Assembly (NCBI GenBank): GCA_002706885.1
Contig: PAKY01000107.1
Location: 1-45,401 of the forward strand
Source: Phycisphaerae bacterium
Lineage (GTDB): Bacteria > Planctomycetota > Phycisphaerae > Phycisphaerales > UBA1924
Length of the DNA: 45,401 nt
Reading direction: 5' to 3'
The notes under the pieces were generated by a model. The model saw only the letters and a list, made by a program, of their open reading frames with translations. It was not told the origin of the DNA and did not search any database. Below, piece after piece: positions 17,344 to 25,478 of the stretch; positions within the stretch are counted from its first letter, which is position 1, and the number at the start of each line of letters is the position of its first letter. The position numbers and the translations under genes are program-made.

Positions 17344-17985
17344 TTACGCCTGCGCCGAAGCGACGGCCGCCTGAGCGGTTCGCTTCAATTCCGTGAGATC
17401 GACGTCGTGCAGGCTGAGCGGGCAGGGCTCGGCCTGAATGTCCTTGATCGAAGCCGCTGAGACGCCGCGCAGCCACGCGACGATCAGGCTCCACGCCATG
17501 GGACGCGTGACGAACACAACCGTCCCGATCGAGCTCTTTTGCTTCTCCAACGCCCGGATCACCTGTTCGCGAAGGCGGATAGCGGCTTCCTCGAGCGGTT
17601 CGCCCTCGGGCGGGGTCACCGTCCAGGGGCCATCAATCCATCTCCTGAACGCCGTGGGGCGTCGCTCTTCGAGTTCGCTCCGGAGCGAACCTTCCCACAA
17701 GCCCAGCCCGACATCGCGAAGACCGGGGAGTGCCTTCGCCGTTCCTTCGAGAAGTTCGGCGATCGCGTTCGCGGTCTGGACGCTGGCCTCGTCCTCGGAC
17801 GAGAGAACACGGACCCCGTTGGCTTCACCGTCGGCGTCGGAGACCTGGGTCAGCGTCGCGCGGAGGTCGGCCCGTCCGTCGTCGCAGAGGGGGAGGTCCG
17901 CGCCCCCGCTCAGGCGGCCCGCCCGGTCCCATTCGGTCTGACCGGTCCGGACCACGAGAAGTCGAAACTGCCGCGGTTTGGACAT
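17344..17985 (-). CDS. Histidine-phosphatase-fold protein lacking catalytic residues
   Basis: This 213-residue protein aligns by eye with phosphoglycerate-mutase-like histidine phosphatases: LLVVRTGQTEWDRAGRLSG, LPLCDDGRADL, LRDVGLGLWEGSLRSELEERRP and FVTRPMAWSLIVAWLRG. The key residues are changed. The RHG motif reads RTG (Thr14 for the phospho-accepting His), the SPLxRAxxTA Arg is absent (SSEDEASVQTA), and the second catalytic His reads Arg161 (VTR for VSH). Arg13 and the DxGxGxWEG segment remain. It is thus probably an inactive member, perhaps a binding or regulatory protein. It stands 31 bp before accD. A normal enzyme with a sequencing error is unlikely because three sites differ. Confidence 0.75.
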   Translation of the reverse strand: MSKPRQFRLLVVRTGQTEWDRAGRLSGGADLPLCDDGRADLRATLTQVSDADGEANGVRVLSSEDEASVQTANAIAELLEGTAKALPGLRDVGLGLWEGSLRSELEERRPTAFRRWIDGPWTVTPPEGEPLEEAAIRLREQVIRALEKQKSSIGTVVFVTRPMAWSLIVAWLRGVSAASIKDIQAEPCPLSLHDVDLTELKRTAQAAVASAQA

Positions 17986-18163
17986 GAAGCCTGCCCTGCT
18001 CCTGAACCAACTGTCGCGCCACGCCGGCGCATCTCTACTCCGCCAAGGCGGTGAGTCTAGCGGTAAGCCATCGGTCGTCGAGGAGGTTTCTGCTCCAATG
18101 GATGGCGAATCGCGAATCTTTGTTTGATATACAGCCGATTTTTATAAGGGCTTCGGACGGGTT

Positions 18164-18853
18164 TCACCCCCGCAGACCCTCGATCTGGGTGCGCCAGGCC
18201 GATCGATCGGCGCCGTAGATGGCGGAGGCGGCGACGATCATTTCCGCGCCCTTTTCGACCACCAGCGGCGATGTATCGGGCGTGAGGCCTCCGTCGACCT
18301 CGATCGCGACTTCTCGCGGGAGTTCGCGGCGAAGCAGCTCGACACGCTCGGCAGTCCCCTGGATGTACGACTGCCCCGAGAAGCCGGGCTCGACGCTCAT
18401 GACGAGCACAAGGTCGAAGGACGCGAGCGCGGGGATCAAGCCTTTGAGGCGGGTTCGCGGCTTCACGGACACGCCCGCAGTCACCCCGGCTTCTCGAATG
18501 TCGTTCGCCACCTCCGGGAGACGGGCCTGATCGATGACCTCGGCGTGGATGGTGATGTGATCGGCGCCCGCGTCAATGAACCGTTCGACGAATTGCTCGG
18601 GGTACTGCACCATCAGGTGAACGTCCTGAATGGCGTCGGGCAGCGCGTTCCGAAGTCCCCGGCAGACCTCCGGCCCCATGGAGAGGTTGGGGACGAAGTG
18701 GCCATCCATGACGTCGATATGCAGGAAGTCCGCTCCGGCGTCGAGCGCGTCGCGAGATTCGGCCCCGAGGCGGGCGAAGTCGGCGGAGAGGATCGAGGCG
18801 CCGACGAGCGGGCGATCGCGGGGGAGGTCCATGAGCCTTGTGGAGGTGGTCAT
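18164..18853 (-). CDS. rpe: Ribulose-phosphate 3-epimerase
   Basis: Rpe interconverts ribulose 5-phosphate and xylulose 5-phosphate in the pentose phosphate pathway. The ATG at 18853 gives 229 residues, the usual length; a frame open further upstream to 18931 would run into the next gene's start and lacks family sequence. Seen motifs: ASILSADFARLG, LHIDVMDGHFVPN (metal-binding His and catalytic Asp), DVHLMVQYPE, MSVEPGFSGQSYI and AIEVDGGLTPDT with the second catalytic Asp. There is no ribosome-binding site, but TACTTT at 18860-18865 lies 6 bases before the ATG, so the mRNA is probably leaderless. The gene is divergent from the nucleotidyltransferase gene. Confidence 0.94.
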   Translation of the reverse strand: MTTSTRLMDLPRDRPLVGASILSADFARLGAESRDALDAGADFLHIDVMDGHFVPNLSMGPEVCRGLRNALPDAIQDVHLMVQYPEQFVERFIDAGADHITIHAEVIDQARLPEVANDIREAGVTAGVSVKPRTRLKGLIPALASFDLVLVMSVEPGFSGQSYIQGTAERVELLRRELPREVAIEVDGGLTPDTSPLVVEKGAEMIVAASAIYGADRSAWRTQIEGLRG

Positions 18854-18859
18854 GGCAGC

Positions 18860-18865
18860 AAAGTA
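18860..18865 (-). promoter_or_regulatory. -10 hexamer TACTTT immediately before rpe
   Basis: On the minus strand TACTTT stands 6 bases before the rpe ATG, so transcription would start at or next to the start codon. No clear -35 is seen. Confidence 0.45.
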
Positions 18866-18923
18866 GCCGCCCGCGACGGGTTCCGCCCACCCACTACCAT
18901 GACGACAACAGGGAGACCGCTTC

Positions 18924-20348
18924 ATGGACATCGATACCGCCCGCCGTCAGCTCGCCGAGATCGGGCAGGACCATCTTCTTGCCTTCGTGGACGACCTCCC
19001 GCCCGAGCAACGGTCGGCGCTGCTCACCCAGATCGCGGCGATCGACCTGCCTTCGTTGCCACCGCTGATCGAGCGGTACGTGAAGTCGGACGGGCATATT
19101 GAAATCCCCTCGGACCTCTCCCCCGCGACCTACTACCCGCGCGACCCGGATAGCGAGACACGGTCCTGGAACGCGGCGCAGTACGAGGACGCCGGGGCTT
19201 CGCTGATCGCGTCGGGCTCGGTCGCGTGCTTCACCGTGGCCGGCGGTCAGGGGTCGCGGCTGGGATACGACGGCCCGAAGGGGTGCTACCCGACGGGGTG
19301 TGTTTCGGGCAAGCCGCTCTTTCAGGTGTTCGCGGAGGGCATCTTGGCGACGGAGCGGGCCTACGACTGCGAACTGCCGTGGTACATCATGACGAGCCCG
19401 CTGAACCACGAGGCAACGGTGGCGTTCTTCAGCGACAACGAGCACTTCGGGCTCGACGCCGAGCGGATCCATTTCTTCGCCCAAGGCACGATGCCGAGCT
19501 TCGACAAGGAGACGGGCAAGATCCTGCTTGCGGAAAAGGGGAAGGTCGCGACGAACCCGGATGGTCACGGCGGCGCGTTCCGGGCGCTCGTCACGAGCGG
19601 CGCCCTCGACGACATGCGCACGCGCGGCGTGCAGCACATCAGCTATTGGCAGGTCGACAACCCGCACGTGCGGGTCGCGGACCCTGTCTTCCTCGGGCTC
19701 CACGCGACGGCGCCGGACAGCTCGGGCGAAATGTCGAGCAAGATGCTGCCGAAGGCGGAGGCGGCGGAGAAGGTGGGCGTCTTCTGCGAGAGCGGTGGGA
19801 AGACGGTCATCATCGAGTACTCGGACATGCCGGAGAAGCTTGCGAAGGAGACGGACGCGAAGGGCAACCTTCGGTTCCTTGCGGGCTCGATCGCGATTCA
19901 CGCGATCGGCGTGGCGTTCGTGGAACGCGTGGTGAATGGGGACAGCCTCCCCTACCACCGCGCCGTAAAAAAGGTCCCGCATGTCGATCTCGGCGCTGGC
20001 GAGCGGGTGGAGCCGAGCGAACCGAACGCGGTGAAGCTCGAACGGTTCATCTTCGACGCGGTCCCGCTCGCGGAGAGCTCGATTGTCTATGAGACGGACC
20101 GCGTGGAGGAGTTCGCCCCCGTCAAGAACAAGGAGGGGGTGGACAGCATCGTCACGAGCAAGCAGCTTCAGACGGAGCGGGCGGCTCGGTGGCTCGAGGC
20201 GGCGGGCGTCGAGATCCCGCGTCGGTCGGACGGCAAGCCGGACTGCGTGATCGAGATCAGCCCGATGACGGCGTTGTCGGCGGCTCAGTTGCGGAGGCGG
20301 GACGATCTGCCGAAGGCGATCGAGCGTGGGGCGACGGTCGAGTTGTAA
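18924..20348 (+). CDS. UDP-sugar pyrophosphorylase of the UAP1/UDPGP family
   Basis: This 474-residue protein belongs to the family best known from eukaryotic UDP-N-acetylglucosamine pyrophosphorylase, which makes UDP-HexNAc from UTP and the sugar 1-phosphate. Seen: VAGGQGSRLGYDGPKGCYPTG (nucleotide-binding loop), LPWYIMTSPLNHEATVAFF, FFAQGTMPS, NPDGHGGAFRAL, YWQVDNPHVRVADPVFLG, SSKMLPKAEAAEKVGV, and the C-terminal ERFIFDAVPLA and EEFAPVKNKEG. It is unlike bacterial GlmU or GalU. GGGAGA lies before the ATG and a TACCAT -10 at 18895-18900. The nucleotide-sugar product (GlcNAc, GalNAc or glucose) cannot be fixed from sequence alone. Probable role: precursor supply for envelope or extracellular polysaccharide. 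Confidence 0.88.
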   Translation: MDIDTARRQLAEIGQDHLLAFVDDLPPEQRSALLTQIAAIDLPSLPPLIERYVKSDGHIEIPSDLSPATYYPRDPDSETRSWNAAQYEDAGASLIASGSVACFTVAGGQGSRLGYDGPKGCYPTGCVSGKPLFQVFAEGILATERAYDCELPWYIMTSPLNHEATVAFFSDNEHFGLDAERIHFFAQGTMPSFDKETGKILLAEKGKVATNPDGHGGAFRALVTSGALDDMRTRGVQHISYWQVDNPHVRVADPVFLGLHATAPDSSGEMSSKMLPKAEAAEKVGVFCESGGKTVIIEYSDMPEKLAKETDAKGNLRFLAGSIAIHAIGVAFVERVVNGDSLPYHRAVKKVPHVDLGAGERVEPSEPNAVKLERFIFDAVPLAESSIVYETDRVEEFAPVKNKEGVDSIVTSKQLQTERAARWLEAAGVEIPRRSDGKPDCVIEISPMTALSAAQLRRRDDLPKAIERGATVEL

Positions 20349-20417
20349 TCGACCGCTGATGCCCCAACCCGCAGCGCGAACCCGGCAATCGCTCACGACC
20401 GCGGTCGTCTGCCGCGC

Positions 20418-20423
20418 TAGCGT
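20418..20423 (+). promoter_or_regulatory. -10-like hexamer TAGCGT before the hydrolase gene
   Basis: TAGCGT ends 5 bases before the ATG at 20429, and no ribosome-binding site is present. This fits a leaderless message but is a weak -10. Confidence 0.3.
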
Positions 20424-20428
20424 CGGTC

Positions 20429-21235
20429 ATGCCCAGTCGCTTCGACGATCTCCCCCGCTCCCTCCAAGACAAAGCCCGCGCCGCTACGCTCGCGGGGGTC
20501 CCTGCGCTGATGGCGCACCCCGACTGGTCATCGCCCGCGCCGTTCGTCCTCTGGATGCACGGGCGTACCGCGTACAAGGAACTTGATCCCGGGCGGTACA
20601 ACCGGTGGCTCCGCGCGGGGATAGCGGTGTGCGCGATTGATCTTCCGGGACACGGCGAGCGGGAGGACGAGCGGTTTCAGCAGCCGACCCACTCGCTTCG
20701 CGTGATCCGCCAGGCGCTGGGAGAGGTGGATGACGTGATCAACGCCGTCGAAGACGCCTCGTTTGACAAGAGCAGGATGGCGCTCGGCGGGATGTCGATG
20801 GGCGGCATGGTGACGCTCCGGCGGCTGTGCGAACCGCATTCGTTCCGCTGCGCGGCGGTCGAGGGGACGACCGGTGATCTCGAGCGGCTGTACTCGCCGC
20901 TGCCCAAGGACAACGCCGAGCCGTGGCCCGTGGCGCACGATCGAGACGACGTTTCGGACCTGAGCGCCAAGACGCATCTGGACGGATTCGAGCCGTTGCC
21001 GATGCTGGCGCTGCACACCGAGGCGGACGAGATGGTCCACTGGCCCGGGCAGCGGGACTTCCTGGATTCACTCCGGGAGCACTACGAAGCCCGCGGAGCG
21101 GATCCGTCGCTCGTTGAGGTAAAGACCTGGCCCGAGACGGGGGCGCCGTTCGAGCATGTCGGGTTCGGCTCGCGGAGCAACGACGCGAAGGTGACGCAGA
21201 CGGATTTTCTGTCGACGCATCTGGGGGTGTCGTGA
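20429..21235 (+). CDS. Alpha/beta hydrolase (prolyl-oligopeptidase/dienelactone-hydrolase type)
   Basis: This 268-residue cytoplasmic protein has the alpha/beta-hydrolase fold: FVLWMHGRTAYKELDPGRY (oxyanion-hole HG), VCAIDLPGHGERED, the nucleophile elbow LGGMSMGGM with Ser123, LALHTEADEMVHW with an Asp near residue 198, and FEHVGFG near the C-terminus offering the catalytic His. Its substrate is unknown; the family includes esterases and peptidases. The ATG at 20429 has no ribosome-binding site and a TAGCGT hexamer 5 bases upstream. It lies 80 bp after the UAP1-like gene. Confidence 0.8.
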   Translation: MPSRFDDLPRSLQDKARAATLAGVPALMAHPDWSSPAPFVLWMHGRTAYKELDPGRYNRWLRAGIAVCAIDLPGHGEREDERFQQPTHSLRVIRQALGEVDDVINAVEDASFDKSRMALGGMSMGGMVTLRRLCEPHSFRCAAVEGTTGDLERLYSPLPKDNAEPWPVAHDRDDVSDLSAKTHLDGFEPLPMLALHTEADEMVHWPGQRDFLDSLREHYEARGADPSLVEVKTWPETGAPFEHVGFGSRSNDAKVTQTDFLSTHLGVS

Positions 21236-21273
21236 TGGACGCATGCATTCGCAACGGCCGCCGGCGGGTCTGG

Positions 21274-21279
21274 TACGAT
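21274..21279 (+). promoter_or_regulatory. -10 hexamer TACGAT before the UMF1 transporter
   Basis: TACGAT ends 8 bases before the ATG at 21288; transcription would start at about the start codon. No ribosome-binding site is present. Confidence 0.4.
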
Positions 21280-21287
21280 CTTAGCAC

Positions 21288-22706
21288 ATGCTAACTTCAT
21301 CGCCGCCCCCCGCCGCCGCGCCTCGGAGAGGGTTCATCGCCAAGGTCTACCCGTTCTCAACGCTCCCGAACCCAAAAGAGGTTTGGGCGTGGGGCATGTA
21401 CGACTTGGCGAACCAGTCGTTCACGCTGCTGATCATCACGCTGCTCTTCGGTCCGTACTTCAAGAACATCGTTGTCGGGGACGAGACGCGGGGTGACTCG
21501 CTCTGGTCGATCATCGCGGCGACGAGCCTGGCGCTGACGGTGATCGCAAGTCCGATCCTCGGGGCGATCGCCGATCATCGGCGGACAAAGAAGAAGTACC
21601 TGCTCGGGGCCGGCGTCGTCTGCTCGCTGCTGACGTGCGGTCTCGCGCTGACAGGCACGGGGACGGTGTGGCTTGCGGCTCTGTTGTTCATCCCCGCGAA
21701 CATCGCGTACAACCTTGGCTCGAACTTCATGGCGAGCTTCCTGCCAACGCTCGCGACGCAGCGGAACATGGGGAGGGTTTCGGCGATCGGGTGGTCGATG
21801 GGGTACATCGGCGCCCTGCTGCTGCTCGGGATCACGCTCGGGGTGATGATCCTCTTTGACCGCCAGGCGAAGGAGGGCTGGCAGCCGTTCTTCGTGTTCG
21901 CGGGGCTGTGGTACGCGATCAACATGCTGCCGTCCGCTCTTGTGCTGCGGGAGCCCGAGGGAGATTCGGCGCCCGTCGAAGGCGGGACGCTCGCGGGCGC
22001 GGCGTTCCGCCGACTAGCGCACACGGCGAGGCGTGCCACGCACTTCAAGCAGCTCTTCCGCTTCCTGGTCGCGTTCCTGGTCTCGAGCTTCGGCGTCCAG
22101 GCGATGATCAAGTTTGCGGCGGTGCTCGCGGAGGACTTCGGAATCAAGGAGACCGGGCTGGTGGTGTTCATCACGCAGCTCACCGTGACGGCAGTCATCA
22201 CGGCGATCGCTACTGCGCGATTCCAGGACCGGATCGGGGCGCGGGCGACGGTCGTGATCTACAACATCGTCTGGCTGGTCTCGTGCCTGGCGCTGTTCGG
22301 CGTGACGATCGCGTGGCCCCACGACAAGCCTCAGTGGGTCTTCTGGGTCATCGGCAACGGGATCGGGATCGGACTGGGCGGGATCGGCACGGCGAGCCGC
22401 GCCATGGTCGGGCGGTTCAGCCCACGGGCGCGAACCGCGGAATTCTTCGGTCTGTGGGGGCTGACGTACACGCTCGCCGGCGCCATCGGCGTGCTGGCGT
22501 TCGGCCAGGTCAAGGCGTGGGTCGGGGCGTGGTGGGCCGGGCTTGAGCTGTTCGGCGACAGCAACACCCCCGCTCTCGCGCTCCTCGCGGCCTTCTTCGT
22601 CGCGGGACTGTTGCTGGTCTTGCGGGTGAACGAAACAGCCGGGGTGCGCGCCGCCAGGCGGGAGGACCGCGACGCGACGCGTCAACGCGGTACCCTTGCG
22701 TCATGA
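21288..22706 (+). CDS. MFS transporter, UMF1/Atg22-like family
   Basis: This 472-residue inner-membrane protein has about 12 helices. The N-terminal WGMYDLANQSFTLLIITLLF and the loop GAIADHRRTKKKYL mark the UMF1 family, related to the vacuolar effluxer Atg22. ARFQDRIGARATVV and SRAMVGRFSPRARTAEFFGL, typical of the family, occur in the C-terminal half. In fungi Atg22 exports amino acids from vacuoles; the substrate of bacterial members is generally unknown. It overlaps the next gene by 4 bases (22703-22706). Function beyond transport cannot be stated. Confidence 0.9.
   Translation: MLTSSPPPAAAPRRGFIAKVYPFSTLPNPKEVWAWGMYDLANQSFTLLIITLLFGPYFKNIVVGDETRGDSLWSIIAATSLALTVIASPILGAIADHRRTKKKYLLGAGVVCSLLTCGLALTGTGTVWLAALLFIPANIAYNLGSNFMASFLPTLATQRNMGRVSAIGWSMGYIGALLLLGITLGVMILFDRQAKEGWQPFFVFAGLWYAINMLPSALVLREPEGDSAPVEGGTLAGAAFRRLAHTARRATHFKQLFRFLVAFLVSSFGVQAMIKFAAVLAEDFGIKETGLVVFITQLTVTAVITAIATARFQDRIGARATVVIYNIVWLVSCLALFGVTIAWPHDKPQWVFWVIGNGIGIGLGGIGTASRAMVGRFSPRARTAEFFGLWGLTYTLAGAIGVLAFGQVKAWVGAWWAGLELFGDSNTPALALLAAFFVAGLLLVLRVNETAGVRAARREDRDATRQRGTLAS
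22691..22696 (+). promoter_or_regulatory. -10-like hexamer TACCCT before the TrpB-like gene
   Basis: TACCCT ends 6 bases before the ATG at 22703, inside the end of the transporter gene. The same hexamer stands 7 bases before the ATG at 44477. Confidence 0.3.
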
Positions 22707-24007
22707 GCGAAGAGGCTCCCCCACATCTCTATGAAGAAGAAGACGACGACACCGACGAGCCGTTGGCGGTCGTGACGGCCCCCAGCGATGACGCGCTTCC
22801 GCGGCGGCTCGATGAGTGGCCCGACGACGCCGGCTGGTTTGGCTCTAGCGGCGGACCGGGAGAGGCGGGTCCGCTCGCGGACACGGCGGCAGGACTGCTC
22901 GAGGGCGACACGGCAGCGGTCCTGCGAAACCGCGGGGTCTGGGCCGAGATCGCGGGCATCCTCGGCTCGCTGACGGCGCGAGCGACGCCGTTGATTCACG
23001 CCGAGCGGCTGTCCGAGTTGAACAGGTCGGCGGCACGTCGCGACGTGGGCGCCTCGATCTGGCTCAAACGCGAGGACCTTGCGGGCGCGGGTGGCGCTTC
23101 GATCGCCATCGCGCTCGGACATGTCCATCTTGCGTCGCGGGCGGGGAGACGAGCGATTCTCTGCGATGGGTCCGATCGGGATCACGCGATGGCGTGCGCC
23201 GTCGCCGCGGGACGACTCGACTTGGGCTGCCGCGTGTTCCGGTCGGATGGCGAGGATGACCCGTGGCTTGAGCAGCGGCTGCGGCTTCTGGGGGCGGAGG
23301 TCATCCATGCGGACCGCGTCGATGGCGGATTGACAGCGGCTCAAAGGGCCTGGATTGAGGATTCGGCGAACACGCACTACGTCCCATCGCGACCGGTCGG
23401 GCCCCATCCCTTCCCGCTGCTCGCGGGCGACCTCTGCGCACCCATCGGTCGAGAACTCAAGGGCCAGTGCCTTCGCCTGATCGGCGAGTTGCCGTCGCTC
23501 ATCGCGGTTGACGCGGACGGGCCGGCGACGCCCGGCGCGTTGCGGCCGTTCCTCATGGAGAACGACACACGGCTCGTCTCGGCGCGGTCGCCCGGCCGTG
23601 AGTCCGAAGCGGTCATCGCGCCAGAGGTCGCAAACTGGCGGGACGCGGGTCGTTTCGATGTCGTCGCGGTATCCGATCAGGAACGAGACGAAACGCTCGT
23701 GAGATTGTCCCGAACCGATGGGATCGTCATCTCGCGCGCCAGCGCTCGTCAGCTGGCGGTCGCGCTATGCGAGGCTCGAGAGCTTCCATCGACGACCTCG
23801 GTTGTGGTGCTGCTTCAGCGCGTGAGCCCGCTCGGTAGCGACGAGGACTTGGGCGACCTGCCGTTTGATCTACCGATCGAGCGGCCCGCGCAGCGGCAGA
23901 AGCCGTCCGGAAAAGGCAAGCGGCGGAAGCGCGGCGGCGGGCCTAGCGGGCGGTCGGAAGATGGTTCGGGGCCGGCGAGCGGCGCGGACGACGGGCAGGC
24001 GTCGTAA
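22703..24007 (+). CDS. TrpB-like protein without the PLP lysine (predicted pseudoenzyme)
   Basis: This 434-residue protein resembles the tryptophan synthase beta chain in residues of about 90-290: TPLIHAERLSELN, SIWLKREDLAGAGGASIAIALGH, LRLLGAEVIHAD and THYVPSRPVGPHPFPLLAGDL. The catalytic residues are gone. In real TrpB the LKREDL...GGAHKxN lysine binds PLP; here the aligned residue is Ser133 and the preceding His is Ala132. The ETGAGQHG loop reads CDGSDRDHA, and the GGGSN phosphate loop reads DADGPATPG. It also has an acidic N-terminal extension (EEEDDDTDEP) and a basic, disordered tail (GKGKRRKRGGG). No trpA or other trp gene is nearby. It likely cannot make tryptophan; a binding or regulatory role is possible. 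Its last 65 bases overlap the convergent TPR gene. Confidence 0.78.
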   Translation: MSEEAPPHLYEEEDDDTDEPLAVVTAPSDDALPRRLDEWPDDAGWFGSSGGPGEAGPLADTAAGLLEGDTAAVLRNRGVWAEIAGILGSLTARATPLIHAERLSELNRSAARRDVGASIWLKREDLAGAGGASIAIALGHVHLASRAGRRAILCDGSDRDHAMACAVAAGRLDLGCRVFRSDGEDDPWLEQRLRLLGAEVIHADRVDGGLTAAQRAWIEDSANTHYVPSRPVGPHPFPLLAGDLCAPIGRELKGQCLRLIGELPSLIAVDADGPATPGALRPFLMENDTRLVSARSPGRESEAVIAPEVANWRDAGRFDVVAVSDQERDETLVRLSRTDGIVISRASARQLAVALCEARELPSTTSVVVLLQRVSPLGSDEDLGDLPFDLPIERPAQRQKPSGKGKRRKRGGGPSGRSEDGSGPASGADDGQAS

Positions 24008-25358
24008 GCAGCAGGACGCCCGACCACGCGAGACGGAGTGTCGCGGCGCCAACGCCGAGAGCGGCCCGGTACCACAGGCGGACGCGGAGCCGGCGGATGG
24101 AGCCGTCCTCGCAGTCAACTTGGCGGGCCTGATTCACCCAGTAACGGGCTCGCAGCCACTCACCGCGTCGCATGTGGGCGAGGGCGAGGTTGTACATCGC
24201 AGGAAGGAACCGAGGCGCCCGGCGCACGATCTTCCGCGCGACCTCCATGCCCGTCCGCAGATCGCCCGCCTCGAGCATCGCAACCGAGAGCAGATGAGCG
24301 GCCTGTAGATCGTCCGGCGATTCCTCACAGAGACGCTTGGCGAGCTGCGCGGCGTCGCGGGGGCGCCCGGCGTCGAGACAGAGGTCGACGAGTTCCGCGG
24401 CGGCTTCGGTGTCGAAGCTCGACGCGAGGTCGAAGTCGGTGAGCTCGGCGGCGATGAGTTCGTCGACGCGTTCGGCGTCGCCGACGCCACGGCGGTCGGT
24501 CAGGAGCGACGCGAGGCGTCGGCGCCCGCCCGGAACCTTGGGGTCGAGGCGGACGGCGACATCCATTTCACTGATCGCAGTCGCCTGATCCTCGGCAAGG
24601 TCGGAGAGCAATGCGTGCGCCTCGCCGCAGCGCGGCTCGAGTTCGAGCACGCGACGGAGCTTTTCACCAGCCTCGACGGCGCGGTTCATTCGTTGGAGGA
24701 GCTTCGCGAGATCGAGCAGCGCGTCAACATCGCCCGGATCGGAGCGGAGGTGGCGCATGTACATCTGACGCGCCCGTTCGAAACGCCCGGAGCGTTCGAA
24801 GACCGCGGCAAGGCGGATGTCGATCTCCGGGAGGTCGGGGTCGAGCGTCGCGGCTCGGCGGAGGCACCAGAGAGCCCGCTCGTGCTCGCCCTGATCGAGC
24901 AGGCAGTCGCCCATCGTCGCGTACAGCTCTGCGTCGTCCTCGGCGTGCTCGACACCGATATAGAACGCGGTCTCGGCCTCGTCGTGGCGACCAAGGTCGG
25001 TGAAGGCCTCGATGCGATGGACGGCGACAACGGCGGCGTCGGCGCCGGATCGTTCGGCGCGGTCGAGCAACTCGAGGGACTGGGCGGGGTCACCGGCTCG
25101 GATCAGGTTCGCGCCCGCGGACACGGCGCCGGCGCTCTCGCCCGGCTGGAGCTCGGATGCCTCGATGAACGCGTCGGCTGCCTCACGGTGGCGTCCGGCG
25201 GCCTCCAGCGTGAGCCCGAGGTTGAAATGCCACTCGGCCTGGTAGGGATTCACGGACAGCGCCCGACGGAGGTGCGACTCCGCCTCAGCCCACCGACCAC
25301 GCTCGTAGAACTCGTGGGCGCGTTCCACGCTCTGTTCGGCGTCGATCCAGTCGCTCAC
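23943..25358 (-). CDS. Tetratricopeptide-repeat protein
   Basis: This 471-residue protein starts at a GTG (25358) with no strong ribosome-binding site. Residues of about 8-270 form TPR helices (AHEFYERGRWAEAESHLRRA; AEWHFNLGLTLEAAGRHREA; DLPEIDIRLAAVFERSGRFE), and further repeats follow at about 320-430 (AAHLLSVAMLEAGDLRTGME; LALAHMRRGEWLRARYW). The C-terminus has a hydrophobic helix (LGVGAATLRLAWSGVLLLT) and an Arg/Pro-rich tail, so it may touch the membrane. TPR arrays bind other proteins. It lies 120 bp downstream of the pseudokinase-like gene in the same direction and may be its partner. The 3' end overlaps the TrpB-like gene on the other strand by 65 bp. Confidence 0.82.
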   Translation of the reverse strand: MSDWIDAEQSVERAHEFYERGRWAEAESHLRRALSVNPYQAEWHFNLGLTLEAAGRHREAADAFIEASELQPGESAGAVSAGANLIRAGDPAQSLELLDRAERSGADAAVVAVHRIEAFTDLGRHDEAETAFYIGVEHAEDDAELYATMGDCLLDQGEHERALWCLRRAATLDPDLPEIDIRLAAVFERSGRFERARQMYMRHLRSDPGDVDALLDLAKLLQRMNRAVEAGEKLRRVLELEPRCGEAHALLSDLAEDQATAISEMDVAVRLDPKVPGGRRRLASLLTDRRGVGDAERVDELIAAELTDFDLASSFDTEAAAELVDLCLDAGRPRDAAQLAKRLCEESPDDLQAAHLLSVAMLEAGDLRTGMEVARKIVRRAPRFLPAMYNLALAHMRRGEWLRARYWVNQARQVDCEDGSIRRLRVRLWYRAALGVGAATLRLAWSGVLLLTTPARRPRRSPAPNHLPTAR

Positions 25359-25478
25359 CGCGGCCGCCCAACCCTTCGCCTGCCGGTCACCCGCGAACGT
25401 CGTTCCGCGTACCGGAACGCACTGTACGGCGGGCCATTCACCCCAAACAACCCCTCTCGCGCGTCATGCGCTCACCCC

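Noticed and set aside
17986-18163. AT-rich patch between rpe and the phosphatase-like gene as a small gene
   Set aside because: No start with a ribosome-binding site and no coding frame of useful length; it more likely holds promoter elements such as TAGACT near 18051-18056.
22703-24007. Functional tryptophan synthase beta subunit
   Set aside because: The PLP lysine and both PLP-binding loops are missing and no trp genes are adjacent.
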